Part shown: piece by piece, positions 1 to 11,100 of the stretch
How the letters are laid out: every line of letters starts with the position of its first letter
Position numbering within the stretch: position 1 is the stretch's first letter
DNA from: Okapia johnstoni
Lineage: Eukaryota > Chordata > Mammalia > Artiodactyla > Giraffidae
NCBI GenBank assembly: GCA_024291935.2
Contig: CM044316.1
Coordinates: forward strand, 5,076,501 to 5,140,500
Length of the DNA: 64,000 bases
Reading direction: 5' to 3'
The notes under the pieces: model-generated
Database searches by the model: none
Told to the model about the DNA's origin: nothing
Seen by the model: the letters and a program-made list of their open reading frames with translations, nothing else
Position numbers and translations under genes: made by a program

Positions 1-377
1 AAATTTATTTTTATTTTTTAATATTTATTTATTTTTGGCTGTGCATGCGTGCTCAGTCATGTCCGATTCTTTGTGACCCCATGGACTGTACCCCACCAGG
101 CTCCTTTGTCCATGGGGATTTTCCAGTCAAGAATACTGGATTGGGTTGCTATTTCCTCCTCCAGGGAAATCTTCCCAACCCAGGGATCAAACCCATATCT
201 CTTGTGTCTCCTGCATTGGCAGGCAGATTCTTTACCTCTGGCGCCACTTGCTGTGGCTCAAAGGTTCAGTAGCATCCCCAGGGCATGGGGGATCTTAGTT
301 CCCTTACCAGGGATCGAACCTGAGTCCCCTGTACTGCAAGGCAGATTCTTAATCACTGGACACCCAGGGAAGTCCCA
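1..377 (-). repeat. CHR-type SINE with nested Bov-tA SINE
   Basis: The outer element runs from an A/T tail at 1 to the tRNA-like head ending at 377. A Bov-tA copy (about 40-251) splits it. Confidence 0.75.
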
Positions 378-399
378 ACTGAAAAACAAGAACAACAAT

Positions 400-450
400 G
401 ATGAAACATGGCTGGCCAGATGTGGCCCTCAGGCCATAGTTTGCCAACCT
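400..450 (+). repeat. MER5A terminal fragment
   Basis: Ends like the hAT-Charlie MER5A consensus (TTGCCAACCTCTGAC). Confidence 0.5.
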
Positions 451-464
451 CTGACTTAATCCAT

Positions 465-652
465 TTTTTAAAAAAAATTTATTTTTTATTTATTTGGCTT
501 AGTTGGGTCTTAGTTGAGGCGTGTGGGATCTTTAGCTGTGGCATTTGAACTCTCAGTGGCAGCGTGTGGGATCTAGTTCCCTGACCAGGGATGAGAACAC
601 AGGCCCCCTGGATTGGGACCTCAGAGGCTTAGCTACTGGACCACCAGGATGG
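465..652 (-). repeat. CHR-type SINE
   Basis: Antisense tRNA-derived SINE with A/T tail at the left and the head at the right. Confidence 0.7.
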
Positions 653-1378
653 TACATGACTTAACCCATTTTCCTTCAACTTCCCCTCCTGGTTCTCACT
701 TCTCCCAACCTTAGGCTAAACTCTATCACCACCCTTCCTTATACTCACCCCACCCTCCACTCTCACCTGAACCCTCTGCTCCCCCTTAAACTACGTAATC
801 CCACCCTCTCCCCATTTACCCACACCTCTTCGTCATGACACCTGCCAACACCGCAGGCTCTCTCAGAGGAAGTCAACAAAATGCACACTCAGTTCCTGGA
901 GGGTGTAACATGACTATGTGATTCCCGATCAACGTAAGATTACATTTCATTCTGTAATTTGTTATACTGCATTATAATTATTCAGTTTCTAATCCTGCAA
1001 TTACACAGAATGGTTTCTATGATTATGCGGTCTGCAATTACACAGTCATTCTTCCCTCCATCACAACGTACAGTCATTAAATGAGAGAGAGTGCTGGGTT
1101 GACATCAGCACCCGCCCCCACCCAACTCCATTCCGGGCAGAGGCTACAGAGCTGCAACCACACTGCGAGAAGTCTCTGCATCAGTGTCTGCGCTCAGGTC
1201 TACAGGCCAGAGGTGCCCTCAGGTGGGAGTGGAGGGTTGGAAGGCAGAAGCAATCTGAGATGTCTTGGTTTTGCTTTCACTTCACACTGCCGGCAGCGGG
1301 GCATGGAAACATCTGATACTTTGGAATTCAAATTCCCTTGTTCAGTGACCAGTTTGGAAGGCATTGAAAAGCAGTTGT

Positions 1379-1513
1379 GGGACTTCCCTGCCAGTCCAGG
1401 GCTTAAGACTCCATGGTTCCATAGCAGGGGCACAGTTTTGATCCCTGGTTGGGGAACTAAGGATCTTGTATGCCACATGGCATGGCCAAAACTCAAAACC
1501 AAAAACAACAATT
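1379..1513 (+). repeat. CHR-type SINE
   Basis: GGACTTCCCTG head, box-B-like GATCCCTGGTTGGGG and an A-rich tail. Confidence 0.75.
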
Positions 1514-1711
1514 AAAGAAAAGCAGTTCTGATGGAGGCAGATACAAGGTATGTGCCCCAGGTTGGAGGTTTCTAAAATCTCCCAATTGCCCCCTTTCTGT
1601 GAGTGTGGGGAGCCTCAGTTCCCCCTGGTGAGCCAGTTCTGTTGGAATGTTCTAGAAGGCTGTGGTTCTCCCAGTTTCAGAGAGCCAAGGAGAGATCCAA
1701 GTTAGATAACC

Positions 1712-1941
1712 AGATGCCTGTGTGTGTACTCGGTCACCCAGTTTTGTTCGACTCTTTGCGACCCCATGGACTATAGCCCGCCAGGCTCCTCTGTTCATGG
1801 GATTTCCCAAGCAAGAATACTGCAGCGGGTTGCTATTCCCTTCTCCAGTGGATCTTCCCAACCCAGGATCAAACCTGAGTCTCTGGCGTCTCCTGCATTG
1901 GCAGATGGGTTCTTTACTACTGAGCCACCTGGAAAGCCCCA
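1712..1941 (-). repeat. Bov-tA SINE
   Basis: Complete ruminant tRNA-Glu/Bov-A element, antisense. Confidence 0.8.
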
Positions 1942-1949
1942 TAGACAAT

Positions 1950-2120
1950 TGGACTGTTGTTGTTCAGTGGCTAAGTCATGTCTGACTTTTTGCAACCCAT
2001 GGACTGCAGCATGCCAGGCTTCCCTGTCCTTCACTATCTCCCAGAGTTTCCCTAAATTCATGTCATTCACGTCATTCCCCAGATTCATAGTCAGTAATGC
2101 TATCTAACCATCTCATCCTC
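1950..2120 (-). repeat. BovB/ART2-type fragment
   Basis: Carries the BovB 3'-region words CCATGGACTGCAGCATGCC and CTCCCAGAGTTT-like sequence; truncated. Confidence 0.7.
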
Positions 2121-2319
2121 TGCTGCCCTCTAAATAAAACTCTGGTTCCTAGGCATCACCTCCAAGATTCTGACCCCTTCAGTTTGGAAACAGAGCCTAA
2201 GAATCTATATTTGAATCAGAGACATTTCACAGCAAAGGAAATTTTACTCACGCCACAAAGAAGTCTCTTCTAGAGGCTCATGTCTTCAAGAGGCTGAATG
2301 GAATTGGGTGTGACTGTGG

Positions 2320-2470
2320 ACTTTTGGGGCCCAATCCTTGTTACGGATCTTCTCCAAGCACCACACGGTGTTTAATTTCTGTCCACCAGATGCCAATAGC
2401 ACCCACCCCCAGTCATGACAACCAGAAACGTCTCCAGACATCACCAAATGTCCTGGAGAGACACAATCCA
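2320..2470 (-). repeat. MER20 DNA transposon
   Basis: Antisense hAT-Charlie MER20: the GATGCCAATAGCACCC and GTCATGACAACCA words match the consensus. Confidence 0.7.
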
Positions 2471-3419
2471 ATCCAACAGTGACCCAACAAATTTTAAAAT
2501 CTTAATTTACCCCCTAAGAATTAAAATAAGATATGGAAACATCACTCGCAACAGCAACACATGAGAAATGATTCCAGTGTTTTATGAGAGGGGACTGGAC
2601 ACCCTGGTAGACAAACGATGAACAGTTAGGATTTAACAAGAGTAAATATGGTAGTCTCTACTGAAACGTCAAGCGTTCATTTCTGTTAACCCAGCAATCT
2701 CATCTGTATCAACTTACCCAACCGAAATAAAAAATCCAGTAGGAAAGATGTGTTGTACAATGCTGTTCATTGCCGGACTGTGATATTCTTCAGTCAGGAT
2801 GATTGAGTAAATGCTGGTCCATCCTGATTATGGTATTTTTTATTATATGTAACAATCCAAAAAGAGCTGGTAGGTGCCTGCACTGATTAGAATGACCACA
2901 ATATGCTGTTAAACTTAAAAAGAACCTTGCCGGGGGAGAAAAAAAAAAAACCTGGGTACAATTTGATCCTGTGTTTCTGAAATGAAAATGTGTTGTGTGG
3001 GAGAAAATACAAGCAGGTTGTAACCGAGTTTATGTAATATGAAATTTCTTTTTCAAAACATGTATATATTTGTACCATACACATGGGTAAGACTGAAACG
3101 GTTTGTCGCCAAAAAGTTAGTTGATGTCTCTGAAGAGGTGTGATTTAATGTTGCTTTTTTCAGTTTGCTTAGCTGTGAAGTTCCCAGTTCTTCACTAGGA
3201 TCACACACCATCTGTTATTTTGTAAAAGCCTTGGGTACATGCCTGCAAGCCCTAAGGGCTTAAGAATCTTGAAAACTTTTAAGTATTTGACCCAGAAAAT
3301 GTGCATGTTGTTGAGGGTGGATAAATGCCCCACCTCCCTCATCTGAGGGCTGGGACCACTCCAAGGTCTATGCTCTATATTGCTCAGCCCCCATCTCAGG
3401 CCCCCAGTTATTGGTAGTT

Positions 3420-3477
3420 AATGGCTCACTGTCACCCAGTCGGACACAACTCAGCGACTGAACTGAATGGCTCACTG
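3420..3477 (+). repeat. 34-bp Bov-A remnant in a perfect 12-bp target duplication
   Basis: AATGGCTCACTG occurs at 3420-3431 and 3466-3477. Between them lies only a 34-bp tail end of a Bov-A/BovB element. Confidence 0.75.
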
Positions 3478-3896
3478 GTGACCCCTGCAGGACTCCTTCC
3501 CTCTCTTCTTCACGTCACCCTGGGGGCTACCTGAGGGTCTTCTCTTGGATAACTCAAGTCCTCCTCTCAGGGTCTATTTTTTGGAGACTCCAAACTATGA
3601 CAGCCCCCCTCCTCATTCTGTCATCTGAGACACTCCTGCAGCTGACCCACTAGGATAGAGTGAGGCTGACCATCTGTCATCCCCGCGCTACTTTGGGTAA
3701 GTTTCATGGGGCACGCTGGGACACCAGGCTCTCAGGCCACCCTCACCCCACCTCCCTGGCTTCTTGACAGCACCTGGTTTTCTCCCACGTCTTGGCCTGA
3801 AGCAGGGGGTGGGGAGTGTGGGTGGTATGTAGGCGATGAGCAGACCATCAGGCCAAGAAGGGAACACAGATGTATGTGAAAACCCAACCAGGAACA

Positions 3897-3902
3897 TTTA
3901 AT
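3897..3902 (-). promoter_or_regulatory. COLGALT1: Candidate poly(A) signal ATTAAA of COLGALT1
   Basis: Minus-strand ATTAAA, the commonest variant of AATAAA. It is the first good hexamer I noticed downstream of the stop codon. The AATAAA hexamers between 4400 and 4800 are all on the plus strand and belong to repeats. Confidence 0.45.
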
Positions 3903-4389
3903 AAAAAAATAAGCAAGTTATCCAGAACCCGACCGGGCCAGCAGTTAGTTACCCCTCAGAGAATGAGGCACTGCTGGCCGGTTCTGACATTTGTTTCAGG
4001 ATTGAAGGCATGGTGAGTCCTCCAGGCTGTGCAGGGGGACATCCTGCCCAGGCCACAGATAGTGCCCCAGTGCAGCGGAGCCTGTCCAAGGCCCCAAACA
4101 TATGATCCCACCAGAGGCTTGGACAAAAGAATGCCATCAAGCAGGTAGACCACTCCTGAGATGCAGGGCAGGGCAGCCAAGTAACCGAGAACAGAGGGGA
4201 TCCTCACCCCCTCCAGGGGGGCTGGGTCTGAGGGAGCCTTGCATGAGGACATGGGGTCATTGAAACTTGTGGCTCTCCCTGGCAAGGGAAGAGTCACCCC
4301 TGTTCCCGGGCAGTGCTGGGGGCATGTTATGTACACACATTTCAGGTGATGGGGATGGTGCAGAAGAGGAATCAAACTCAGTCAGCCCC

Positions 4390-5020
4390 AATGGGAGTCC
4401 GCGAGGTCAGGCACACAGCAGGCACTCAATAAATGCTTGCTGCATGAAGAAATGGAAGGACTCGTCCATCTCTGTTGGGGGGGGATCGAATGCTGACTGA
4501 ACAGCTGTCCTGTTTTCTGCATCACTTAGTGCAGGAGATGCTCTCTGGATGTGTGGAGAAATCAATTAGAGTGAAAAGCACCTTGATTATCTTCAGCCCT
4601 AGCACCACGCTCAGCTCCTGGCACACAGTAGGCACTCCATAAATTCACCGAGTCAGTAAGAACTTTTGTGTTGCAAGTACCGAGCACAGAGTAGGTGTTC
4701 AGTATGTGTTCAAATAAATGAAAGTTTGCCTCACTTGTCCCAGAGCCTGGAATGGTGCCTTGCATACAGTAGGCACTCAATAAATACTTGAATGAACTGA
4801 AACAGTGAATGTGTATCACTAGTGCTTGATTCTTGATGGGGGATCGATAATGCTTGATGACTGAATCCATCACTGATGGAGGGAGTAATCAAACCTCATT
4901 CACTGCCAGAACACGGGAACCTGGCACCCTGTAACCGATCCAAGTGTTGGGTGCACCCAGAGACGAACAGTTCCCACCAAGTCCGCCTGGCATACAGTAG
5001 GCACTTCATTAATGCTGCCT
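4390..5020 (+). repeat. Cluster of MIR/L2 3'-end-like copies in COLGALT1 3' UTR
   Basis: Variants of the word CAGTAGGCACTCAATAAATG recur near 4404, 4618, 4685, 4755 and 4990, all in the same orientation, antisense to COLGALT1. Confidence 0.7.
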
Positions 5021-5176
5021 GCGTGCACGTGATTGCTGAGCAAGAGCCGGCTGGATGCTGCCCTGTGTGGGGAGCCCTCCGGGGCCTGCCAGGGGCCACA
5101 GGGGCCCTGCCGTCCCTGGTAGGCGCGTGGGGGCCGGGCCAGCGACGGCTCCTTTGGCTCCACGGCCCACCGGCCC

Positions 5177-8100
5177 TCAGAGCTCATCCCGGGCGGCACT
5201 GTCCAGCGGGGACTGGAGCACGTCGGAGTTCTTGGCCTCGCGGCTCAGGGCCTGCTGCTCCCGCATCTTCTGGGACTTGGCACGGTCCCAGTCGGTCTTG
5301 ACGTGCTCGTTGTTCCACACGACTGAGGTCTCTGTGTCGCTCACGTACCCATCGTCACCCGTGTAGTGTGTGGGGTAGATGAGCAGGGGCTCCACGGAGA
5401 AGGCGCGCAGGTCCCGAGGGGAGAAGTGGGCCTTGTACTCAGACCTGCGGGGCAGGAGCAGGGTGGGGGTAAGAGGCAGATGGAGACAGAAGTGTGTAGG
5501 GAAGGGGACTCATGAAGGAAGAAGCGGCAGAGGAGGAGCCCCCTCCTTGGGACCCGCGAGCCTCACGCCCCCTTCCCAGGCCAGCTGCACAGCGAGACCC
5601 CAGCTCCCCTTGCCCACTGCCGCCCCCTCTCACACTGGGTGCTTGTCGAACATGACTGGCAAGAACTCGTCCACGGGCAGCATTTTGGAGAGCGGCCGGG
5701 CAGCCAGCAGCTTGCGGGCACCCTGCAGGGAGATCACGTAGGCCAGGGTCCAGTACGAGTAGTCGGCCTCCACCAGGTTCCTCACACGGGGCACAGCCTT
5801 CTCGGGGTGCTCCACCTGCATCCGCTTCCGGCCCACGTAGCTGGGGTGCAGAAAGGGGGCTCTGTCACCCTCCACCTGTTCACCTGCCCAAGAGTGCTCA
5901 CCCAGGGAGCCACTGAGCTGCTGTCAGACCTGGGGTGGGGGGGCAGTTGGGGAGCACTGAGGAGGCCGGCATGACTGGACTGGGTGAGAAGAGGCTGCAG
6001 AGGTCCAGGGCCCACAAGGAGGAGAGTGGGACTGAGAAGGAAGCTGCTCTGGGTTCAGAGGGCAGTGGGACAGGTGAGCAAGGTGGAGGGTTCAGGTGAA
6101 GCAGTCAGGAGTGAAGGAGACCCATTGCTACTGCTAAGTCACCTCAGTAGTGTCCGACTCTGTGCGACCCCATAGATGGCAGCCCACCAGACTCCGCCGT
6201 CCCTGGGATTCTCCAGGCAAGAACACTGGAGTGGGTTGCCATTTCCTTCTCCAATGCATGAAAGTGAAAAGTGAAAGTGAAGTCGCTCAGTCGTGTCCGA
6301 CTCTTCGCGACCCCATGGACTGTAGCCTACCAGTCTCCTCCATCCATGGGATTTTTCCAGGCAAAAGTACTGGAGTGGGGTGCCATTGCCTTCTCCGAGG
6401 GGACCCATTACTATGCATTTTAACGACATGCTGGTGAGTCTGAGGCCCAGAACCAGGATCTGCACAGGGGAGGGAGAAGCGGGGGGGGGGGGGGGGGGGA
6501 GGATGAACCAACCCACCAACATGAGACTGTTCTGGAAATACATTGGCCACCCTCCACCCAGTACTGGTCTAAGACCCAGGCTCCCTGGGCCACACCCCAC
6601 ACTCAGCACCAAAGGCTTGGCTGGGCTCCCAAGCCTTGACTACACCCGCCCAGGCCACACCCCCAAGTTCTTTAGCCACATCCACAGGCTTCCAGGTCAA
6701 ATCTTAGCCATAGTGGCTAAGTAAGGGGAAGGCCCCAGTCAAGTCTTCAAGCCCTGAAAGAGCTGGCAGGCTTCCAAGACTCCAGACTTACAGGTCAAGT
6801 ATGAGTCCTCCTGCCAACCTCTCACAAGTTGCCCCAACCTATTAACCTGCAAAGGCCCTCAGAGCTAGCCTCCAGGCCACACCTCGGAGTTCCGGCCCCA
6901 CCCAGGCCCGACTCACATGAGGTCCCAGTCCAGACCCTCCCGCTCCACATCCCGCATAAGGTTCATCAGTCGCCTCTTGAAGAAGATCTCGAAGCGTAAG
7001 TCATCCTCAAACACGAGTGATTTCTGCAACCTTCGGTCCACAACCTGAGGGAGGAGGCCGCACTGAGATCTTGGAGAGATCAAGTCCAGGCCTGACCCCA
7101 AAGCCAGTTCTGCTTAAGAGGTCTGGGGCACCAGGAAAAAAGCAAAATATACACACACAGCGTCAAAAGTTCAGATCTACCTCTTGGCCAAAACCTTCTC
7201 CTTACAACTTGGAAGCAGATTTCACAGCCTCAGCCTGGCTGCCCCTTTCCACCCCAGGGCCTGGGCCTGCCCTGTGCCTTTGATACAGAGCACCCTTCTC
7301 CCATGCAGCGGCAGGCAGGATCCCTCTCACCCTGCTGGCCTCAGTTCCAATGTCAACTAAAGAGATCCTTCATGACTATCACCCAAAACTGCTAGTTGAG
7401 GACAATTCATAACCCTGCACCTCTCCTGTAGGTGCCTCTCACTTATTTTAACATTAGTCATTTCTCTGCGGTTTATCATCAGTCTCCCCAGCTCCCAAGG
7501 CTGTGAATCCCGTGGGGGCGTCTTGGTGGCTGTCGTGTCCCCTGGACCAGCACCAGGCTGGGCACGCAGTCACTACTTGACAAATCTTCCCTGAATGAAT
7601 GAACTTGATAATCTTCATGACTGAAGACTCTGTCTTCTTCATCTGGGAAAATGAGGCTCAGATTGAGAAATGCCTTCCTTGCTCACAGAGCTCACCCCGC
7701 TCAGAGGCAGGGCTGGACTTGAACCTGGATCCCCTCGGGCTCCACAGCTGTCTGGACACTGAAACCTCTGCCCTGTACCTTCCATGATGAATGTCAGAAA
7801 AAAGAGAGCAACCTGGGCGAGAATGCACTGCCTCACACACCAAATCTGGCCTCAAGATGGATGGTCCCAGGTTCGAAGCCCCATCTGGTATCCTCGCCCA
7901 TCATAACCTTTCCCTCCTAGGGTGTCTGATGAGCCTCTGTGGCTAATGGGGTACCAATGTGTGGGGTGTGCATTAGTTAACATCACCATGGCTGGTGCTC
8001 CTACTAGCAAGCTCTGAGCATGGTGCCCAGGCTCTAGATACTTGACAGTGGCTGGGTATGAAGAGGCTTCACTTGGAGGTCCCGGGCCTCAGACCCCACC

Positions 8101-11100
8101 AGTTTCTAGAGTCAGGCTCACCCCTCCTCAGACTCAGGACTCACATCTGCACAGTGGAAGGATGGCAGCTGCCCTACCCAGGGTTTGGATGCCACATTCA
8201 CCCAAGGAGAGAGGCTGAGTGTCCTGCAGTGGTTTTGGAAGCCTGCCTGGGGTGCAGGGGATTCCCTCCCTGAGCTGTTAAGAAGCCCGAGGAGGGGACT
8301 TCTCTGGTGGTCCAGCAGTTAAGAATCTGCCTTGCAACGCAGGGGACACAGGTTTGATCCCTGGTCGGGGAACTAAGATACTGTATGCGGTGGGACAACT
8401 AAGCCTTTGAGCCACAACTAGAGAGCCCAAGTGCCACAACTGGAGAATCCCCTAACTGCAACGAAAAGCCCCTGCGTGAAGGAAAGATTCCGAGTGCTGC
8501 GATTATGACTTCTTCTTTTTCTAAGTCGCTTCAGTCGTGTCCGACTCTGTGCGACCCCAGAGACAGCAGCCCACCAGGCTCCGCTGTCCCTGGGATTCTC
8601 CAGGCAAGAATACTGGAGTGGGTTGCCATTTCCTTCTCCAGTGCATGAAAGGGAAAAGTGAAAGTGAAGTCGCTCAGTCGTGTCCGACTCTTAGCGACCC
8701 CATGGACTGTAGCCTGCCAGGCTCCTCCGTCCATGGGAGTTTCCAGGCAAGAGTACTGGAGTGGGGTGCCATTGCCTTCTCCGATTATGACTGGAGGCAG
8801 CCAAATAAATAAAAATAATAATAAATAAGATTTTTTTTTTTTATGACTAGAAGGGCTGAGGAAGGTCCTGCCCCCCTGCCAGACGTACCTCCTTCCAGAT
8901 GTTATAGTGGCTGAGGAAGCAGCCCAGTTCGCCCTTGGTGAGGGGCCGCCCATGGTAGGGGTCCCGGTAGCCGGGCAGCATCTGGATGCCCAGAGCATCC
9001 ACCTGGCTGGTGTTCATAGCTCTGCAAGTGGGGAGGGGTGGGAGGCAGAGGAAGACCGTATCTATCCACAAGCCCACCAGTTAGTAAGCCTCCCTTCCCC
9101 ACCCTCCCCCAACCCGTCGTGGACCCGATGTGGCCTGCCTGGGTGTGGTCTATACCCGTGCGCAGGTCTGTTAGCACCGGCCAGCGTCAGACCCACGCCC
9201 CCTCCGCGGCGGCCATCAGCGTGGTCTACACCCATCCGTGGCGCCGCCCCTCCCCCACCAGGGCCCCACTCACTTGCCGTCCACAGCCTCCACCAGCCGG
9301 CACGCTATCTCCTGCTCTTCCAGGGCCCGCAGCATGCGTTCCCGCCGGTCCTGCCGCCGCTTCAGGTTGATCATGAAGACCTGCGGCCCAGAGCCTCTGT
9401 TGGACCCTCCAGGCTGGCCCCCGGCCCCCACCCCCGAGGGAAGGCCCCGCCTACCTCGTCAAAGCCCATCTTGTCTGGCATCTTGGTGGGCACTGAGATG
9501 AACCGCGAGGGCTCCGAGGGTGGGTGCTTCACTGGGGGGTTAGAAAAGCCAAGGCGTCACAAGGGGGTCATGGAGACGGAGGGCTCCAGCCTCGTTCCTG
9601 ATGCCCCCTCCCCAACCTCTGCACAGCTCCATGTCACCCCGGGCTCCTCAGCCTGATGCTAGAGACCCTGCCTGACCCAGCCCCACCCACAAAAGCAGTG
9701 CCAGTCTCTCTCCTCTGCCTCTTACACACTCTGGTTGTTGGCACTGCTCCAGACTTACCCATCCCCTATTCCTACCTCTGGACCTTTGCACATGCTGGGC
9801 CTCTGCTGAAACCCCTTTCCTTCCTCTCTTCCTTTCCCTGAATTATCAGCTAAGATGTCTTCTTGGGGAGGCGGGGATGCACCAACAGGAGTCTCCTGAC
9901 CTCCCCAGGCTGAGTCAGGTACCTCTCTGGAGGCCCCCACAGCACCTGGGCTTCCGTCAAAGCCTCATTCCGCTGCCCTAAGTCCCAGTTCTCTGATTAT
10001 CTCTCATGAGCTCCACCAGATGGACACCAGGTCCACCCACTCACATTGGCTCCCTGGCGCCCAACAAGGAGCTTGGCATAAACTCATAAAACAAGCAAAG
10101 GAATGACATTCCTCATCTGTGTTGTTGTTCAGTCACTAAATCGTGTCTGACTCTTTGTGACCCCATGAACTGCAGCACACCAGGCTTCCCTGTCCTTCAC
10201 TATCTCCCAGAGTTTGCTCAAACTCATACCTATTGAGTTGGGGATGCCATCCAACCATCTCATCCTTTGTCGCCCCCTTCTCCTCCTTCCCTCAATCTTG
10301 AAAATGGGCTAAAAAACCTCTCAGAGGTTTATATCATGAGACGATGCCATGAAATCACACTTGTTATTTTGGGTTAAACTGTGTCCTCCCCCCAAGATAC
10401 GCTGGCATCTTGATCCCCAGTACCTCAGAAGGTGGCCTTATTTACAAACAGGATCTTTAATGAGGTCATTAGGGTGGTGGGCCCTAATCAACATGGGCTT
10501 CCCCAGTAGCCCAGACGGTAAAGAATCTGCCTGCAATTCAGGAGACCCAGGTTCGATCAGGAAGGATCAGGTTGGATCAGGAAGATCCCCTGGGGAAGGG
10601 AATGGCTACCCACTCCAGTATTCTTGCCTGGAGAATCCCATGGACACAGCTGCAGTCCATGGGGTCACAAAGTGTCAGATACGACTGAGCCACTAACACA
10701 TATACACTTGGCATGTAATCAGTATGATTGGGGTCCTTATAAAAATGGGAAATCTGGACACAGAGACCTACACGGAGGGTAGACGGGGTGAAGACACACA
10801 GGGAGATGGCGGCCATGTGACTGGAGTGACACATCTACAAGCCCAGGCATGCTAAGAATCTCAGGGTGGTCATGATCGTTCCCCTTTTAGCTTCTGTGGG
10901 CAGTGCTCAGACCACATCCCCAGAGCCCTGTCTTGGCCCATCCCTGATGGTTTCCCATAGAAGGAATAGATCCACAGGGGACTGTGAGCCTGCTGAGGCT
11001 CCTGGTATATACCAGTCTGGCCCAGAAAAGCCCAGCATGCCGGTGAGTGTGGCATCCACCTCCCTAAGAACAAAGGCCCCGTGTGAGCTAGCAGGGCAGA

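Larger units (their letters stand above)
1..3880. other. Intergenic region left of COLGALT1
   Basis: No exon-like conserved ORF. It contains SINEs and a MER20 copy (listed separately). An old LINE-like stretch, probably an eroded L1/L2, lies around 2560-2890, and unclassified sequence elsewhere. By human gene order the convergent UNC13A gene would lie further left, outside the window. Confidence 0.6.
3880..5176 (-). other. COLGALT1: COLGALT1 3' UTR (inferred)
   Basis: Follows the RDEL stop codon. An ATTAAA variant poly(A) signal reads on the minus strand at 3902-3897, followed by a GT-rich stretch, so cleavage near 3880 would give a 3' UTR of about 1.3 kb. The end is inferred and an earlier or later site is possible. 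The UTR contains a cluster of MIR/L2 3'-end-like copies (listed separately). Confidence 0.5.

Noticed and set aside
49..459. Open frames with the recurring peptide [16 protein letters not shown] and similar (many places)
   Set aside because: Translations of Bov-tA/Bov-A SINEs, not genes.
1..3880. 3' end of UNC13A
   Set aside because: Expected beyond the left edge by human order, but no exon or poly(A)-supported UTR is visible here.
8907..9656. Plus-strand 249-aa open frame
   Set aside because: Lies antisense over COLGALT1 exons 7-9 in GC-rich DNA; proline/serine-rich with no family resemblance.
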